A stretch of DNA of 64,000 bases from the NCBI GenBank assembly GCA_035772405.1, contig JAYKKM010000498.1, positions 1 through 64,000 of the forward strand, read 5' to 3'. The notes beneath the pieces are model-generated. The model made no database searches. It saw only the letters and a list, made by a program, of their open reading frames with translations, and was not told the DNA's origin. How positions within the stretch are numbered: position 1 is the first letter of the stretch; the number at the start of each line of letters is the position of its first letter. Shown here piece by piece: positions 1 through 12,290 of the stretch. The position numbers and the translations under genes are program-made. This stretch comes from Chrysogorgia sp. JL179-B06. Taxonomy: Eukaryota > Cnidaria > Anthozoa > Scleralcyonacea > Chrysogorgiidae.

Positions 1-500
1 GCCTCTCATGGATACAAATCTCCTCTTTTACCATCAGGTAATCTTCTCTGCGCTATAATCCGGTGCTAAGTCGACGGTGAAAACAGCTCGAGTCGCAAGA
101 CAGTTGGATAGGACACCGTATGCTTTTCCCGATGGTCCTTTTCTTCACTTCGTCTCTGATTTTAAAGGGTCCAAACAGGTCGATTCCAGTGACATGTCAA
201 TGGTGGCGAGGGGCTTTAGACGTTTCTTCTGGGTTTTTCCCCATCATTTGAGCTTACATCGTTATACAGTTAAATTTGATCGAATTTACCATATTTTGTA
301 GTCCGATGATCCAGAATCTCGATCGGATCTTGCTCGTGGGTGCTGCCTACAGCTGGCTGGTGCCTCTTGGCAGTGGATTTTATCTGCATACAATCGAGAA
401 AAAGCGATGCTTGTAAGGTAATGGGCGTGGTTACCTCACATTTGTTATAGCTCATTTGAATCCACTTTTCTGCGCGACCACCAACAACCGTTCTTCCTAT
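1..500 (-). pseudogene. BEL/Pao retrotransposon integrase fragment
   Basis: Read on the minus strand, this stretch gives a degenerate BEL/Pao-type integrase. A zinc-binding-region-like stretch begins near 320 (WIIG..N.VNSIKFNC), followed by GKNPEETSKAPRHH, then the start of the catalytic core (TGIDLFGPFKI), and continues toward base 1 (VLSNCLATRAVF). Stops interrupt it and it runs off the left edge. In BEL/Pao elements this is the DNA-strand-transfer domain at the end of Pol. No LTR is visible here. A dead relic is the simplest reading; the family call rests on motif order and was not tested by a search. Confidence 0.55.
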
Positions 501-3500
501 CCGCACGACATTCTTGGAATCAGACGTCCTGAGTTTTCCTTCGTCGAGATCTTGTTTTTATCGTCGCTGTTTGAGCATCTTTTATCCAGAATTGTTCAGC
601 CTTTGCTATCATCTGATCGCTGTTAATGTTTTTTTTGCTGCATTCTTCAGGCTCGGTATCGGATCCTTCTGCGAGCGAGCAAGGGTTGTCGGTGATCTTT
701 GCGTTAATGGCCATTACGATCTTTTTAACTCTTTCGGGTAATTCTCCTTGCGTGGAAGGTCTCCATTACTGGCCACCTTGAGACACAGGAAGCTCCAGGA
801 ATTTTGGGCCATTTTGCCTCTAAACTTATTAGGACGATATCATCTGGTTTTTTCCCTCTTGTTTATCCATTCAGCGATGTTGGATAACCACCGTGCTATC
901 AAATACCAGTTCTACAGGCGAATTTCTCCTATGCTGAGTAGCAGCGAATGTGTTGGAATCCATATGTTTCTTTCTGGATCATTGCGGCCACACCACGGAC
1001 AATCTGGGAATCAACGATGTGGGCTCATTAATGGCTCATTGTTGGCTCATCATTCACAACTGATCACCACTGGTAGATGCGAACATAAACATTGCAGTCT
1101 TCGTGCACGGAGGATCTGGGCGCTCTGCCTTGGCGACATCACAATTCAAATCTCCAATGTACCCATTAGCGCTTTGTGTTCTGAGTTACATTTGCGTTAA
1201 AAAATTAAATCAATATTTATCAAAAAGGTCAATAATCCGAATTCTCGGTGGCCTGTACCATGTACTTATTAGGAATGACTTGTTGTATGGCCCTACTGAT
1301 TTCAACACAACATTTCGAGTGTGATATGGGAACAAGATTCTTTCCTCAGGAAAATGGTTACAATCTCGAATACTATAAAAAACACACCACCCCCGGGGAT
1401 CTGTTTCGGTCTTTCCCGAACCAGGTTATATCCGAGTATATTTATTTAATTGTCCGGGAAATTTAATTCGGCCCAATTTTAGATTCATTGATTGCTAGAA
1501 TATCTAACAGGAGATTTATTAAGATTGAGATCGGATTACATCTAATAATTGTTTCAACATACTATTGGACTATTTAAAACTAGCTATTTTAAAGCTTTTT
1601 ACTTTAGCGATGGCATGTAGTGAAATGGATCATAAAATACCTGATGCTGTGTCACTATTCTATGTAATGGGGTTTCCTTCTCCGAGTGTTTCTGTCTGGG
1701 TTGAACAATTTATTTTTAAAAGTTCTCCAAGTTTTGACATCATGTTGGACATCTTGGAAAACCCTCGTGTTTCTCCCTTGATTTCGTGGTGTTGTTACTG
1801 TTCTGGGGTCTCCCTTGAGGAACTTTATGAAGTGTACAGTTAAAGATGGCCCGGAGCCCTTGACATTAAGGTGAAAGTTTGCTGCCGTTTAAACATGTAT
1901 TGTCTATGGTGGAGTTGTCGTTAAAGGAGACACCATATTTAGTACCAAAATTTGTCTTGACAAATGTTGAGTATATTTGATTGCCGGACAGCAGATGGAA
2001 TACTATTGGGTTTTTTGTCTTTGCTTCTCACATAGGTCCATAAACGCTTTTTGGAGCAGACTTCATTTGACCATTCGGCTATCTTGAGTCAGAGAGTAAC
2101 TGTGGTGGTTAGCCGTTATCAGAGCGTTAGCATCCCGGCAGAGCTTCCGACCTTTTTTTTTGTTTTTGTTTTTTTTTACCAATAAACTATTGGTACCGGC
2201 ATGATTGATTTAGCTCAATTAAGCCGTATCCTTTTTTCGAAGGAGGTGAACCACTTCTCCGTCAATCCAAGTGGGGAAGAGTTATTTATATCTCTTAATT
2301 TTGATTTAGGTACATGGGTTATCAATTGCCCACACAGTAAAATTTACAATGGTTTTTAAAACCTTTTCCATCAACCCGTCAGTTTAGATGTTTGGAATTT
2401 ATATCGCTTGGGTTTACTAAGATATTGTTTTAACCCACCACTGAATAAAAAAAAAAACGACCGCCGACGCGACCAAAACAGAAATGAAGCCGAAAAAGAT
2501 GACTTATATTACCACAGGGTAGCCGAAGTAATAAATGGTTTGTCCTTATACAATCAAGAATTTTTAAAATACAATAAACATGACTTAACCCATTTCTGCC
2601 TGATACATGCTTTCATTTATTCTGTTTTTGCCATTTTGACTTACGGACACTATAGTGACTGTAACAAGCATGAGAGAAACACTGAGGTGATCAATTCCAT
2701 GAAGGCGGAATCGGACAGGCCGAATGGACAGGCGTTGTGTTTTTGGTTCCTCGATTTAAATCAATTTCTATATCGAAATTGAACACTTGAATCTGGGGGA
2801 ATCGAATGCTGTTGTAGGTTTCAGATTCCAGATGTTTTATGATGAAAATGTGTAAGTGAAAGAAAAAAAGCTACCCGGCTTCCAGGATCTAGTTCATCAT
2901 TTATACCCTCAATGATTTAATGCTCTTTAATGTCCATTAAAGGTTTTGGTATCACGCTTTTGGAACTTCTTTTTAGTCAGCAATGCCCTTGGCCTGGATG
3001 CAACTTGATGTGATTGGTACATAACCGATTGCCAGATTAGAGAAAAATAATGTTTACTTGTTGTTCTAATCAATTCCCTTTACTGACAATAGCTATTTCA
3101 AAAAACCGGAATGAAAAATTTCAAACCCCCTTTAAAGAGTGAGTGTCAAACCGTGAAGCTCTCATTGCAGCTCAAGCGGGCCATTTTTTCGAAGCACGAT
3201 GAAATTCCCCCCTTCGTGAAAACTTGCATCCGTAATATCTTGCCATAATCCTTGATATAAACCCTTATTCATTTTTTTTCTTTTAATTGAAAGAAGATAT
3301 ACCTTAGCATGTAATTAATTTTCTGTCATTTTTCACAAAACTCGACGTTTTCTTGACTTTCGTTTCCGAATTATTGTCAGCCTTCACTGACGCGAAGCAT
3401 GGAAGACCAAGTGATACGAGGTTAAAAAAATAAATTCAGGTTCCAAGTTCTTTGGATTGTGGATGAATAAGAAAGCCTCTTGTAGGGATTTTCTCTGTAA

Positions 3501-5090
3501 AATACTCGGACGATATTTCCTTTGAGTATTTTATACCACATCCAAAGCACTTCAATAAACACTTTGATATCGTACGGAATGATAAAAACACAAAAACGTG
3601 CAAATGCGCCGATGGTGAACACTCACTCTTTAAAGTGGGCTAATAACGTCTGTGGGGAATTTAAAACATATTTGTTTAATCTATGGATTTATCCTGAGAA
3701 TAAAATTGTAATATATCTTGTCAGCTTGGAAAATGTATCTTCATACACTTTTTTTAGCTGGTTTAAAAAGCTAATCTGTCGACATGAAAACCTCTTTACA
3801 GATGCCCGATTTTGACGTCATTTCCTTGTCAACTTTAACAGCAACATAAAATGTGTTATGAAAGATGAGGATTATCAGCTGGACAAGATATATTTACAAT
3901 ATACAGAGCTTTCGTTAGTATTTATTAAATATTCTGTGACGTGTTTCACTGATCCATTTGGGTTTCGCTAATGAATTGCTTAGATTCTCACAATAAAAAA
4001 TAGAATCAATCTGAGACTGAGTATATACGTGTGTTTATAATGTTTTTTTCTCCCACTAGAAACTGTAATAAAAAGTTTTAATTATTATGCTCGATTCTTC
4101 ATACTTTTTTACAATTTGGAGGTTTGATACTGCCTCGCCTCACAAGATTGCCGGCCTCGCACATGGGTTAAAAACTCTTCATGAGGCAGTGGGATGATAG
4201 GATTTGTGCACCATAGAAATAAGAAAGCTGTTTTTGCAGAATAAGCAAATAGAAATGCTGCTCCAAATGTGCAAGCCTCTTGCTAATTCCTTGACTCAAA
4301 TTTTTTCCCAACATATCTGATATCCTTCGATGTTAGGAAGGACTTTAGAAAGCAAACAAGCATGAGATGGTGTCGGCGGTTACACAAAAGTCGGTAAAAC
4401 ATCTGCCGCGCTTTAATTGATTAACTTAGGTCAAAAAGTGTTTACCTGGACAATGTTTTCTTTAATTCACATGTTTGAAGATTGCACCACTGCTAAATAT
4501 ATACTTCTAGTCAGGGGTGAACTTATATAGCATAGCCTGTTTAAAATGGGTTTTTTTTAAAGCCGATTTTATACTGGACGACTTTTAAGGATGATTTTTA
4601 TCACAACAAATTAGATGTTGTAATATGCCTTTTGTGATTTCTCACCAAATTTTGTTGTGGGCAACATGTTGCATTTAAATAAAATCGTCCGTTTTAAGAA
4701 TTGGGATCACCTTAACGGCGTTTACAAAATTTGAGTCGAAGATAAGGCGGATATTATCTGAATTTAGTCAAACAATATTAGCATAAATTTCTGTCGGTGT
4801 TTGGATAATAGGTTAGTCTCCTTTTTTTTGGCTATTTTCGTTATTATTTGTTATCATAGTTGTATGTAGTTTTTTTGTTTGTTATGTATTATTTGTCAGG
4901 TGATGGATCTGCAGTTTTATTGGCGATTGCTGTTGGTGGTTTTTCCTAAGCATTGTAATATGACACATTTGTAATTTCTTATTCTTGTATATTTATGATT
5001 TGAATATTGTTTCTATACTTTATATAAAAATACATAATCAAGGCAGAAAATTTGCGAGAAATGGGCGGTCAACAACTGTTGTCACCTCTA
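501..5090. other. No recognisable gene (about 4.6 kb)
   Basis: AT-rich sequence with only short, composition-driven ORFs on both strands. I see no domain, splice-linked exon pair or TE end that I can name. A T-rich tract lies at 2150-2175. The part nearest the BEL/Pao relic (500-1200) may be more of that element, but I could not support it. An imperfect inverted repeat (CACAACAAA near 4600 against TTTGTTGTG near 4655) is too short to call a MITE. Confidence 0.5.
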
Positions 5091-5094
5091 GTTG

Positions 5095-5825
5095 GTTCCT
5101 ACCCTTTCTTCCAATCCCACTGTTGCTATCTCACCAGACTGGTCTTATTCATTGTTGCAGGGCGTTTCTCTTAAAGCCAACATCTGGTCTCCATACACTG
5201 TAAACTACTGCCGACTGATTGAAAATGTTATAGTTCATACTTATAACTATCCCTCCCAGGAATTATCCTATAAAGAAAGACTCACTTCGCTAGACTTACT
5301 CTTCCCCTTGAATTTAGACGTGATCTGTCTGACATATTGTACTAGTTTTTAAATATAAATGGTCTAATCAATGTCAACCTTTTACATCTACTTCTCACAA
5401 CACTAGAAAATTTGACTCTAATAATTATCATGCTCTTACCACCCACAAGCAAAATTATTTTAGATATATGTTTTTCTGCAAACCATCAACTTGTGGAATA
5501 GCCTACCTAGTCTACTCAAGTGCTTTATTAGTGTTTGTCAATTCAAACATAAGTTGGTGTTACTACAAGGATAATCTCTCATCGTTATCAGCTGCCATAG
5601 TCAAATGTTTCTCTTTTTTTAATTAGTTATTTACTTAGTGTTATTAGTCCAGTCTTTAAGTTTCTTTATTAATGTTTTACTTGTAATCTAGTAAGTACTT
5701 TACTATTTATTAATTTGTTTGGGGGAAAATGTCAATTAGGGCAAAAGCCCTGTTTTTCTCCCCCAGCCACCTGTCACTTTTTTATTTGTGTGTAATTTTA
5801 ATTTTGTGGCGAAATAAATAATTAT
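5095..5825 (+). mobile_element. LINE 3' end, RT C-terminal fragment
   Basis: Shifting plus-strand frames give the C-terminal tail of a non-LTR retrotransposon reverse transcriptase: WSPYTVNYCRLIENV, then NYPSQELSYKERLTSLDLL, then NGLINVNL, then ALTTHKQNYFRYMFFC and a WNSLP-like stretch. Such tails follow the RT domain in CR1/L2-like LINEs. Several frameshifts are present, and the non-coding tail appears to run to about 5825. It is a 5'-truncated dead copy. Family assignment beyond LINE is not secure. Confidence 0.5.
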
Positions 5826-6375
5826 AACGAGCAGTCACACCAACTTTCTCTGCTGCAGCTATGGAATGAGCGCAAATCTTGGCTGCTATCAGCCTGGACA
5901 ATCATTGCGGGTGACTTTACCGTTTTTGGACAGGGTATCAGTGAGGTCTTTTGGAGTGGGGCATGGTTTTTAAATCTCTTCTGAAAATTTGTTTCATGAC
6001 TGTGAGAAAATCTTGTGTTAATGTTTTGTCTTATTGATCTAAGATATGTACACAAGTTTTTCCCAAGACGTTTGTCACCATTACTGTTTAGATGTAGTTT
6101 CGAGCCATTCAAATGGGATTTATGTATGTTCTGGTTGTCAATGAAATGTACATCTAGTTTAGTGCACAGTTCTTTGTTAAGCTTGTTGAATGTCGAAATT
6201 CTTCCCTCTCATCCAGCTCAATCACACTAGATATCGCTAGTGTGTTTGAGTGGGGTTATAAGTCATGGATTAGGCGTTCCAATCTGTTTGATATGGTTGC
6301 GGCATCTTCTTTTACCAACTGTTAACAAGTAAAGCATAGAGCATAATATTCTTATTATTGATTGTTGTCTTGTAG

Positions 6376-6906
6376 GGTGATGTTCATCTCCTAAAGGGCT
6401 ATGATGTCTGTGTCGTGGGAAATAAACTATGTCAAATTATTAATGATGCACGAATTAAAGGTCCTATCCATCTTCTGCAAAAGCTGATTCTGCTGGTGTT
6501 TTCGGATGAAGAACTGGCAAATTCTTGTGGTCAAGGTTTAGGATCGCAAATCAAAATGAGTGAGGACGAATGCAAAAATCCACTGGACCCGGTTAAGGTT
6601 CAAGTGATCAAAGGTATAAATTCAAGTTGTTTTTGCGGGAATGCTGCATAAGCATTCCATTGTCATAAGGCCAGTTTACATTGTCAAGTTGTTTTGATTG
6701 AAGTATATTTTAGTCAAATTAGTTTAAGGTTTAACTTTTAATACGAACAGTTTTTTACTTACATTTCGTCGGAATTTAACACTGGTTTTCCTTTCCGTTC
6801 TTTTTGTTATCCAGATTATATGTTGTCCTTCTGCACCGCCAACAATAAGGTGTGCCCAGTCGTCAAACAGATCAATGAAGCCTTCACGACAGCAAGGGAA
6901 GCTTGA
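6376..6906 (+). CDS. BEN-domain protein, last two exons
   Basis: Two exons joined by a GT-AG intron (6614-6814). Exon A, 6376-6613, follows a TTGTAG acceptor and encodes an N-terminal linker and the first half of a BEN domain (KLILLVFSDEELANS, then PLDPVKVQVIK). Exon B, 6815-6906, restores the frame (phase 1) and ends the domain with VCPVVKQINEAF and a TGA stop. BEN domains bind DNA or chromatin-associated proteins. Upstream exons were not identified; a CAG-preceded open stretch near 5857 is a weak candidate. The clean splice phase and intact frame argue for a live host gene. It lies 0.6 kb upstream of the Tudor/PHD exons, which I read as a separate gene. Confidence 0.65.
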
Positions 6907-7515
6907 GAAATTTGCTTGAGGAAAAGCTAATGTGTTGTTCCTGATTCCTTGACCAGATCAGGATCGTATGACATGGGAGTAGGTTAATTAGTAATTGTTG
7001 ATGGACAAGCAACATATGGAAGTAAATTGAATACAAATTAGCGTTAGAAAGACATATAGATGCAATTTATCTTTGTTATGTTATACGTTGTCCTTTGACT
7101 AGCCATACTAAACTATAAATAAAATCCTTTTTAGAATACATGACAAGACCTACGTGTGTGCGTGCATGCTTGCGTGCGAGATCACAAGTAGCGTGATTGA
7201 TCTCACTGATAATTAATTTCCGGCCTGATCAGGGACCTGACACAAGCCCATAAAACAAACCTGAAATATCAAGCCATTATATGGCCAGAACCAGACATTA
7301 GTCCTGCTAAAGTGCTGTTCAAATTTGGTTGAAATTGTCACGTTTGGCGGCACGCTGAGTATCATCAGGTTCTGTCTCGCTCATTTCTCGCGATTATCTG
7401 GCCAGAATCTCGCTCTGAATTTCCGTACGGGTACATCGAAAATGTAATATTTCAATGTATAGTGCTTATATTCATACTGCTTATATTCATACTGCTTTCA
7501 CTTTTCTTCCGTTAG

Positions 7516-7782
7516 AGAGTGTTTTGCAACATGTGATGATGGTAAAAAGTTTAAAGCGGCAATTAATTGCACTTTTAGCGAAAAGGGTGGTGTTTATTGG
7601 CAGCGGATAACCGACCGACACTTCACAACATTCGTCATGCAAATGTTGCAAGAATTCTCGGTATCACAAGATGGGAAAAGACTTTGTGGAAGCTTGGTAA
7701 TTGGGAGACAACCAATCCTGCGAATAGTTGACGAATATGGAGAATTTGTGGGGGACAATCACGAAGTCGAAGGACCATATCA
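7516..7782 (+). CDS. Coding exon of unknown function, upstream of the Tudor/PHD exons
   Basis: An open stretch bounded by an AG acceptor (7514-7515) and a strong GTAAGT donor (7783). It encodes about 88 residues starting ECFATCDDGKKFKAAINC and ending with a DEYGEFVGDNHEVEG stretch. I do not recognise the domain. Its donor leaves phase 2, while the Tudor exon at 7871 reads in phase 0, so the two do not join directly. Either an exon between them is missing, an alternative splice is used, or this belongs to another transcript. Coding character is inferred from good splice sites and a non-repetitive composition. Confidence 0.45.
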
Positions 7783-7870
7783 GTAAGTTTATTTTGATAC
7801 AGTAAGTTTGTTTTCAGAATTTATGTTAACTCCTATTTGTTTTAACTTGATAGCATGCTGTTTTCCACAG

Positions 7871-8690
7871 GTCGAAATTGGAAAAGTCCTCGTCCATTGG
7901 TATGATGGGCTTTGGTATCTCGCTGTTGTGAAAGAGGTATATATTATTTATTTTAAAAGACACAGGAATACCCGGTGTTCGTACGGCAGCCGTACGCTTA
8001 AACGTATTTGCTATTCGTAATAGAATTTCAGCTATGGAAATACCAGACAGAAATCGAAGCCTTGTTGGTATAGAAAAATAACAATTAATGAAAAATCGCA
8101 CGCGTGTTTCGCGAATTCATAATACAACGTTTATATAGGTTAGCGAAGTTGGTTTACGGGCACGTAAATATATCCACACGGAATTTTTGGTGATATCGTT
8201 ATGTTTTGCGCTACGGAATATATTTACTTTGATGTTGACCATGACAACACCCTAAGCCCTAAGCGAGACATAACGATATAACCGAATTTTTTATTGCCAC
8301 AGTTATTTCATTCCCCTTTTTAATGAGTTATGAGACCAAAGTTGTCTCTGTCACAATTTTTTGTCAGTACATCACAATTATTTTGTCAGTTCATTTGTCT
8401 CAATTTTACTCTGCCCTCCACTTTCATTTGCCAAGTATTCAAATGAAAGTTCAAAAGATGTGAGGGGCCATGGGATGAAGACGAAGTGGGAGGGATGGCC
8501 TGTGTGGGAAATGACCGTTAAGGAAATTTTTAATAATTTTTTCCCCATGGCCCTGATGAGATGCTCAACATGTAACATGCTTTTGTTCTCAGGTTGATAA
8601 GGCCTATGCCTCGTTGCCGTGTCGTTTTTACTGATACAATTTCGTGGACCAGCTGCAAGGATGTTAGCAGCGGTAAGTTGTCAGTAATAG
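7871..8690 (+). CDS. Tudor-domain exons of a Polycomb-like (PHF1/MTF2/PHF19-type) gene
   Basis: Exon 7871-7936 (acceptor CCACAG, donor GTATAT) encodes VEIGKVLVHWYDGLWYLAVVKE. This matches the first strands of the Polycomb-like Tudor domain, with its W-DGL-YL pattern. The next exon starts at 8593 after a TCTCAG acceptor, opens in phase 0 with VDKA, and continues as RCRVVFTDTISWTSCKDVSS in a neighbouring frame up to a GTAAGT donor near 8676. That is the rest of the Tudor fold, but read straight through it reaches a stop (TGA near 8632). The frame change inside one exon points to a one-base indel: a sequencing error or a pseudogene. In known family members Tudor binds H3K36me3. Confidence 0.5.
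8120..8295. repeat. Imperfect inverted repeat in the Tudor-gene intron
   Basis: GGTGATATCGTTATG near 8190 pairs with CATAACGATATAACC near 8268, and nearby AAATATATCC pairs with GGAATATATTT. The two arms enclose about 60 bases. This could be a small non-autonomous DNA transposon remnant inside the intron; no target duplication was identified. Confidence 0.3.
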
Positions 8691-9690
8691 TTGACGGGTG
8701 ATAACATGCACCTAATCTGTTGATTTTTCTTTTTTCAAGGCTTGTGCACTGTTGCACACAATACTTTAGTGCTAATATCTTATTTGTTTATATTTGAGGT
8801 TAAGAATAAATTATATTTCTTGAAGGTTTACTTTGGAACTGCTATAGCTTATCGCTTGGCAGCAAAATCCCGATTGCTTAAAGTGAGGCCGGACGCTAGT
8901 ATCACACACACGCTGTGTCAAGTCCTTAATCGTGACACTAAAATCACGACACGTTCCCTACAATACTATATTAACTTCCATTTGTGTACCACACACTAAT
9001 GCACTAACAACTCTATCGTTCTTCTGAGCCCCAGATCTATCAATCCAACAGTTCAAACAACCCCACCCTTGGGGCAAAATTTTGGATCAAATTCCTGAGG
9101 GGAAAGACAAACTGATCAAATCGCCCACATATGCACGACCTCCACCAGAGGCTTTATATTGATTGGTGCATTAGATCTCAAGTTCATTAGGAACTATTAC
9201 ATAAATTTCCACCAATCTCCATCCTCAGGGGGTTTCAGTAATTTTGAAAGTAGCATGCTTACTTGAAGAAGTAGATGGCTGAACTCATCAAGTGAACATA
9301 AATCCACATATGAAATTCCAAAAGTAGGCGGCTGTGATCTTGAAAGTAGTCGCCGGAGTTCACCGGTTGCCGGCTTCTAATGAAATACCTGTGTTATTTT
9401 AAACAACATCCCGGTTTACGGATTTCTGAGGTTGGAGGTCTGACATTACACCAAGCTAACATCAAAACTCAAATAAAAAATACAGAATTTATAATGTCTG
9501 ACGCATGTGTTTGATCACATAGTTCAGGCAACCTCTCAGTGGAAGATAAATTATTCATGCCTGCATGATAAATTATTCACTTCTTGTTAGCAAAAAGACA
9601 TGCAGAAATTGATTGATATATTTTCGTTCGAAATTTGGATATATTTCAGAATTTTGAGTATACATCATTTCTGTTCTTACGTTACTTTAG

Positions 9691-9962
9691 TGGCTTTGAA
9701 TGAAAACTGTGTTGAGTGTGGTGGAGGGGTGTCTGAAAAGCAAAACAGAATCATTTTTTGTGATACATGTGATTATGGTAAATTGCCGTTTGGCTTACAT
9801 TACCAATAACCATTGAACATGATTTAACAATTTATGGCATTACATATGCAGAACAACTGCATGTCTGTACTTAGTGGCTGTCATTTCGAGGTTACCACCA
9901 GACTTGTCATATTCCTCCAGTTGGAGAGGAGTGGATTGCTAAACCACAGTGGTGGTGCCAGA
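9691..9962 (+). CDS. PHD-finger exons, Polycomb-like type
   Basis: Exon 9691-9777 encodes NENCVECGGGVSEKQ, then IIFCDTCDY, ending at a GTAAAT donor. Exon 9891-9962 follows a TTCGAG acceptor, rejoins in phase 1 and reads GYHQTCHIPPVGEEW, then WWCQ, with a possible GTATGC donor at 9963. Together they form the Cys4-His-Cys3 zinc ligands of a PHD finger with the GYHQ-CH-P signature of PHF1/MTF2/PHF19 PHD1. The last cysteine must lie in a following exon, which I could not find; the sequence soon enters LINE repeats. With the Tudor exons upstream, this order (Tudor then PHD) fits the Polycomb-like family of PRC2 partners. Confidence 0.55.
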
Positions 9963-10027
9963 GTATGCACTTTTGCTAGAGCAGCGGGGTAGGTATAATT
10001 TAAGATTATTGAACAAAATCACTTGAA

Positions 10028-10405
10028 ACTTTGAATGTGCATAATAATAATAATAAAGACGTATTAGGAGCATTATACAATAGTCTCAATGCTCTTACAA
10101 CAATATATTCTTATTGTTACTTATAAAACTAATTACAGTTTCATTATAAGATAAAGCCTACTACATATAATTACCACTATATGAACAAAAAAACTATTAA
10201 TTAAAAAAAATAAAAGTCTTAGTGCTGACTCAAAACTACTTAACATATCAATGCTTCTAATTTCCTGTGGGAATGAATTCCACAGTTTTGGTGCGGCAAC
10301 TAAGAATGTTCTGTCTCCATGAGTCACCGTTTTGAATGTTGGCTCAAGTAGCAGATTTCGGTTAGATTTATAGTAAATCAGTAATATAAATAGGTGCCTG
10401 GCCAT
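10028..10405 (-). mobile_element. LINE 3' end with (ATA)n tail
   Basis: On the minus strand the open stretch encodes THGDRTFLVAAPKLWN, then SFPQEIRSIDMLSSFESAL, the standard C-terminal end of CR1/L2-like reverse transcriptase ORFs. Downstream on that strand an AT-rich untranslated region ends in an ATA/TTA microsatellite at 10028-10045, as is usual for these LINE tails. It is heavily 5'-truncated and lies directly after the PHD exon, which may explain why the next host exon could not be found. Confidence 0.65.
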
Positions 10406-10649
10406 GTAAAGCTTTGAAAGTAATTATCAGTATCTTAAAAACCATTCCTTGATCTCACTGGCAACCAGGACAATATTGGATACGCATTCGGCATCTGACC
10501 AAATCCAAACGGGATGACCCCTTTCGTAACGCGACCCAGAACTGGCACGTTTGCAAATAAACATCTGCATACGATCGAGGAAAAACTAAATTAACAACGA
10601 AGCACAGGCATACAGACCACTAGCCTGCGGATAGAGCCGCCTCGCATTG

Positions 10650-10775
10650 CGCCCACTATAGTTTTTACTGAAAAGCCATAGTTTTTAGCAAAGAAAACTA
10701 TAGTTTTTATGATTAGGAAATATAGTTTCTCTGGCAAAAACTATAGTTTTTCCTTAAAAAACTATAGTTTATTTT
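10650..10775. repeat. ACTATAGTTTTT repeat cluster
   Basis: The near-palindrome ACTATAGTTTTT, or AAAACTATAGTTTT, recurs about five times in both orientations within 125 bases. The units could fold into several hairpins. No coding potential or TE end was recognised here. Confidence 0.6.
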
Positions 10776-10895
10776 TGTAAGGGTGTATCTCCTACATTCT
10801 ATAATCACTCAAGGTAATGTTTTATCAAATTTCCCTTGCTCTGCGATTATGTATAAATAGTTGTAACTTTGGTAATTTTCTCTTTATTTTGTTAC

Positions 10896-11133
10896 TATGG
10901 ATGGAAATGCATCTTCTACACTTGAAAATATGCTGGAGTTTGCAACAGGAGCAAGTCATGAGCCACCAATGGGATTGACCCACCAGTAAATGAGATTTTG
11001 GCAAGATGTTGGTCCAAAGGCAGCTACTTGTTCAAACTGCCTTTTCAAAACATGCTAGAGTCAGAAATACAGTATGACAATTTTAAAGAAAATATGGATG
11101 AAGCCATCCTAAATTCACTCTGTTTTGGTTAGC
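10896..11133 (+). pseudogene. HECT-domain C-terminal fragment (G2E3-like)
   Basis: The first frame reads STLENMLEFATGASHEPPMG. After a shift near 10975 a second frame reads PPVNEILARCWSKGSYLFKL, then QYDNFKENMDEAILNSLCFG and a stop at 11133. This is the end of a HECT ubiquitin-ligase domain of the G2E3-like type, but the cysteine-loop position reads ARCWSKGSYLFKLP, where a TCxxxLxLP pattern is usual. The frame break indicates a relic or one sequence error. A related gene lies at 34.4-36.0 kb. Confidence 0.5.
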
Positions 11134-11559
11134 TTAACAACTGAAAACATTACACTCTCGTCTCACTCACACAACACACATGTTGTTGGCTTGGCTCTCA
11201 AGCCGCGCTTTTGACGACCAGCACAATAATTTATTGCAAATAATTATACTGAGTTTACAGGATAAACAGCAAAACGAAACGACACACGTATAATTTCGGC
11301 GACAAAGGTAATAAAAAAAACAGCTGGGTGAAAAAAAACATTACTAATCCAGAGGAAAAAAAAACCCTGCCCCAGCTGCACCTTTGCATCCTTCGCTCTC
11401 CGGGTAAAGTGTTTATAAACCTATCGTAGTGGGGTAAGCGACAGTCCTTTTTTGTAACGAGTCTTTCACATAACCGTCCTTTGCAGTTTCACTAACCAAG
11501 CGGCCATGTGTGTACAGATTCGTGCTTTCACCAGCTCACGAAGGCGAGAGTAACTCAAG

Positions 11560-12290
11560 TCACCCGGACGTGCAGAACGAATGCGATAACCATCTTCCGG
11601 TCATGATCAATGCCCGGAATAGGCGACCATCTGCCAACACCGCAAATTGTGCCATATCACAATAGTGTGCGAGGATGGCCACAGGACAAGTCTCACGACA
11701 CGTTTTGCCAACAAGAACCTGTGCACCATCTCTAAATTGGTGTGTCTTGGAGGACTCGATAAACACCTCCACGTATGAATATCGAAAGAACATCGGAAAA
11801 CATCAACTTCGACAGTTCGTCGAAACGAAGAAAGGCTGCGAAGGCCAACAAACAGATGGTCACTGACGAAGACCTTCGTTTCCAATAGTTTGTGCAAATC
11901 GTCCACCGTCACCGGTTCTTTTTTGACAGAATGATGAGCCAACAAAGGTGGAAATGCTGCTTAACGCGGCCTGGACCAACGGATGCGTAGTAGGGGATGG
12001 CTGCCCAGCTAGTTGATGAGCCCAGTTGATTGAGTGGACAGCTGTCGTGGCGGGGCAGGCGGGTCCTTCTCATCTGCATTAACGAACGTAAGTACAACGC
12101 GACATGAAAGGGAGATGCAGGCATCACCGTTGCCGAGTGAGATCGGGCCCATTTCTGCCAACGAGTAAATCCAGCTTGATACTTCTCGACAGTTGAAGTG
12201 GCCCAAGATGCCATTGCCACCATTAGCAAGGACTCAGCCAGATGCTGTAGAGATTCATTTCCTGCAGAGATTAATTCACACCATGTTGGA
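11560..12290 (-). pseudogene. Tyrosine recombinase relic (DIRS- or Crypton-type)
   Basis: Minus-strand pieces give an N-terminal core-binding domain (LAESLLMVAMASWATSTVEK, then FTRWQKWARSH and FHVALYLRSLM; 12.05-12.28 kb) and part of the catalytic domain (KKEPVTVDDLHKLLE, then LRFDELSKLMF; 11.75-11.93 kb) in different frames. The full R-H-R-Y set is not visible because of frameshifts. No reverse transcriptase lies beside it, so it is either the remnant of a DIRS element or a Crypton-like YR transposon. No flanking repeats were found. Confidence 0.5.

Noticed and set aside
2408..2782. 124-codon ORF in the gene-poor left part
   Set aside because: No domain, low-complexity Lys/Arg/Asn start, no splice or promoter support.
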